From Bacteroidales bacterium (GTDB taxonomy: Bacteria; Bacteroidota; Bacteroidia; Bacteroidales; Bacteroidaceae), in contig SFEK01000033.1 of assembly GCA_004557285.1 (NCBI GenBank), forward strand, positions 1 through 16,964: DNA of 16,964 bases. The letters are read 5' to 3'. The position numbers were made by a program, and so were the translations under genes. How positions within the stretch are numbered: the stretch's first letter is position 1; every line of letters starts with the position of its first letter. Shown here piece by piece: positions 15,120 through 16,964 of the stretch. Below the pieces are notes generated by a model. That model had not been told where the DNA came from and did no database searches. It saw nothing but the letters and a program-made list of their open reading frames with translations.

Positions 15120-15264
15120 CACAGACAACATGCCATGACAATGATAATAGGGTTTACCTTATTTAATGTTGCCAGGCTTGCAGAAGAGGAATCAATTCAA
15201 AACTAAATATCATAACGAGTAATTTAATAATTAATAATTTAAGTATAATTTAATTCTAAAAGTG

Positions 15265-16964
15265 ATGAAAAGAAAAATTACAAATTTCTTGCTTTTGCTG
15301 GCATTATGTGTTGTCGGCACAAGCGCTTTTGTTTCTTGTAAGGATTATGAAAGCGACGAGTTGGGTAGCATGAAGACCCAGATTCGTGAGCTGATCATCC
15401 AGCAAGCAAACGATGTGAAAGACATGACTGGAGACATCGAAAAGCTTCAGAATCAGGTTGGTGGATGGGATGAAATTACCAACGGTACCATTGCCGATGC
15501 ACTGAAGGGCGCCAAGGCAACAGCAGACGATGCTTTGTCAAAGGCCAACAATGCCAACAGCCGTCTTGATGAACTCTTCGGTGCCAACACCGACCTGAAC
15601 ACTGCCGTTTCTAATCTGGAGTGCGTTATCGACCTGATGAATCGTGTTGAGAGTCTTGAAAATCAGATCAACGGTGATGGTCAGACCAACGGTATCGCCA
15701 AGCAGCTTGAAGATTTGAAAGAACAAATTGGTGGTATGACTGAGGGATGGACCGGTAACATCAAAGATATTAGTGATGACGCTGCCAAGGCTTTGGCGCT
15801 TGCCAAGGAGGACTCTATCCGTTTGGATGCCATCGACCAGATTTTGGCTAACATCACTGATTACTCACAGGATATTCAGGACATCAAAAACCAGCTTTCT
15901 CTGCTCAATGGTAACTATAACACTTTGAAGGATGATGTTGCCAGCATGAAGGGTGACATTAACACGCTGAAGAGTGATGTGGCTGCTGCCAAGCAGGATG
16001 CCGCCGATGCCAAGGCTGAGGCTACAAGACTGTTCAACGAGGCCAAGACATTGATCGAAACTGCCAAGCAGGAGGCTATCGATGCTGCCAAGGCTTATAC
16101 CGACGACCAGCTTTCTCTGACCAAACAGGAATTGGAAACTGCTTATAAAGATGCTGACGCAAAATTGGAGCAGAAAATCAGTGCTTTGAGCGCTGAACTC
16201 AAGGGCTTGCTCAACCAGCTGAGCGATGCACTCTACAAATTGGTAACAGGCGTGATTATCCAGGGTACTGAGAACCCCGTAACCGGTGGTATCAACACTC
16301 CGTTTGACATCAGCACCAACCTTCTTGCCGCTTACTATGGCTACAACAAGACAGGTGTGAATGTAAACTTCCCCATCGGTGACAATGTTTCTGGCTATGC
16401 TAACTGCTATGTTCGTCCTGATGAGGCTAAGGGCTTTACTCCGCTGATTGCGCCTGTGAAGATTGCTGAGTCTGGCGACTTGATGATGTATGAGAACAGC
16501 TTGACTTACGGTGGTAACGCCGGTAAGCTCTATGTAACTGTTAACCCCAGCAGCGCTGACATGAGCGGTCTGAAGTTCAGCCTCGTTGACACTCAGGACA
16601 ATCCTGCTGCCGGTTACGATGACTTCACTTTGACCAAGTGCAACGACAAGCAGATGACCTTCGGCTGGACTCGTGCCGCTGAGGACAATGGCTTCTATGT
16701 AGCCAATGCCAACGTGAAAGATCCTCAGGCTGCTAAGCCCGACATCGACCTCGGTGCTCTGAAGAGCGTTGCTCAGAATGTACTCGACAAGATTTCTAAC
16801 CCCGGCAACACACGCCTTGACATCGTTGACGGTGTAACCACCATCTACAAGCAGATCAACAACAAGCTCGTTGCCTACGGCGTGAAGGTTAATGGTAAAT
16901 ATACCGATGCCAATGGTGTAGAGCATGATCGCAACATCTACTCACAGTATAAGCTCGCTGCTAC
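15265..16964 (+). CDS. Coiled-coil surface lipoprotein, 3' end beyond the window
   Basis: The frame is open from ATG 15265 to the window edge (566 codons). Residues 1-24 are a lipoprotein signal peptide and Cys25 (AFVSC) is the lipidated residue. The following KDYESDE is acid-rich, as in lipoproteins exported to the surface in Bacteroidetes. Residues about 36-325 are almost wholly predicted coiled coil, rich in Ala, Lys, Asp, Glu and Leu, with heptad repeats such as NTLKDDV (219-225) and NTLKSDV (233-239). A globular region follows from about residue 327 (VTGVIIQGTENPV). I recall this plan (CKDY, coiled coil, then a VIIQGT...NP segment) from large Bacteroidales surface lipoproteins of unknown role. 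Codons are biased to GGT, GCT, GTT, CGT and AAC, unlike the rest of the window, which suggests very high expression. No function is assigned. Confidence 0.9.
   Translation, partial: MKRKITNFLLLLALCVVGTSAFVSCKDYESDELGSMKTQIRELIIQQANDVKDMTGDIEKLQNQVGGWDEITNGTIADALKGAKATADDALSKANNANSRLDELFGANTDLNTAVSNLECVIDLMNRVESLENQINGDGQTNGIAKQLEDLKEQIGGMTEGWTGNIKDISDDAAKALALAKEDSIRLDAIDQILANITDYSQDIQDIKNQLSLLNGNYNTLKDDVASMKGDINTLKSDVAAAKQDAADAKAEATRLFNEAKTLIETAKQEAIDAAKAYTDDQLSLTKQELETAYKDADAKLEQKISALSAELKGLLNQLSDALYKLVTGVIIQGTENPVTGGINTPFDISTNLLAAYYGYNKTGVNVNFPIGDNVSGYANCYVRPDEAKGFTPLIAPVKIAESGDLMMYENSLTYGGNAGKLYVTVNPSSADMSGLKFSLVDTQDNPAAGYDDFTLTKCNDKQMTFGWTRAAEDNGFYVANANVKDPQAAKPDIDLGALKSVAQNVLDKISNPGNTRLDIVDGVTTIYKQINNKLVAYGVKVNGKYTDANGVEHDRNIYSQYKLAA

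Larger units (their letters stand above)
14715..15264. other. 550-bp region without a large gene: gene end hairpins, promoter and long leader
   Basis: No frame longer than 24 codons that looks coding is present. In order it holds two hairpins just after the WG-repeat gene, a weak terminator-like hairpin at 14831-14852, and an A/T-rich promoter region to 14966. A leader of about 290 nt follows, with a hairpin at 15005-15028, a strong Shine-Dalgarno with a mini-ORF at 15068-15119, a possible hairpin at 15126-15171, and a very A/T-rich stretch from about 15200 to the start codon of the lipoprotein gene. Confidence 0.7.

Noticed and set aside
15198..15205. Minus-strand TAGTTTTG in the lipoprotein leader, a match to the -7 box
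   Set aside because: No -33 element lies at the right distance and no gene is downstream on that strand before the WG-repeat gene end, so it is probably chance.
15865..16926. Minus-strand frame of 353 codons opposite the lipoprotein gene
   Set aside because: The plus strand has a signal peptide, lipobox, heptads and strong codon bias; the minus frame is its shadow.
1..16964. Search for mobile elements, CRISPR arrays, toxin-antitoxin, restriction or other defence systems
   Set aside because: No transposase, integrase, repeat-spacer array or defence motif was seen; the only exact long repeat is the tRNA pair, and the genes are mainly core functions.

Overview
This looks like a chromosomal segment of a Bacteroidales bacterium, most likely Prevotella-like. 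Several intergenic regions carry the Bacteroidetes-type promoter (a -33 TTTG about 20 nt before a -7 TAnnTTTG). Recognisable Shine-Dalgarno sites are nearly absent, with one striking exception near 15070. Lipoprotein, LolA-like and outer-membrane-type sequences also fit this group. The phylum call is firm; the genus is inference.

Layout. (1) 22-202, minus: two identical tRNA-Arg(ACG) genes behind a clear promoter. (2) 371-3286, minus: a compact overlapping operon for the last steps of cobalamin synthesis (nucleotide loop assembly), encoding a CobU-CobT fusion, CobS and a CobC-type phosphatase. (3) 3424-4446, plus: a secreted, probably beta-barrel protein of unknown function, divergent from cobUT and overlapping tilS tail to tail. 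(4) 4420-7814, minus: a 3'-5' exonuclease-domain protein, an RlmI-type 23S rRNA methyltransferase and TilS, probably one RNA-related transcription unit. (5) 8010-12685, plus: the DNA translocase FtsK, a LolA-like periplasmic carrier and a multi-pass DUF5687-like membrane protein, closed by an intrinsic terminator. (6) 12858-14714, plus: a secreted WG-repeat-like protein with its own promoter. (7) 14715-15264: a 550-bp region without a large gene, holding hairpins, a promoter and a roughly 290-nt leader. (8) 15265 to the window end, plus: the first 566 codons of a coiled-coil surface lipoprotein whose codon use suggests very high expression.

How the genes work together. CobU activates cobinamide (kinase and GMP transfer). 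CobT activates the lower-ligand base, CobS joins the two halves, and CobC removes a phosphate. Corrin-ring genes are absent, so the operon fits either salvage or the end of a pathway encoded elsewhere. FtsK and LolA-like genes are envelope and division functions. I found no phage, IS, CRISPR, toxin or defence genes. The window is mostly core genome. The most unusual signals are the strong Shine-Dalgarno with a mini-ORF in the lipoprotein leader, the cobUT promoter that abuts its start codon, and the CobU-CobT fusion.
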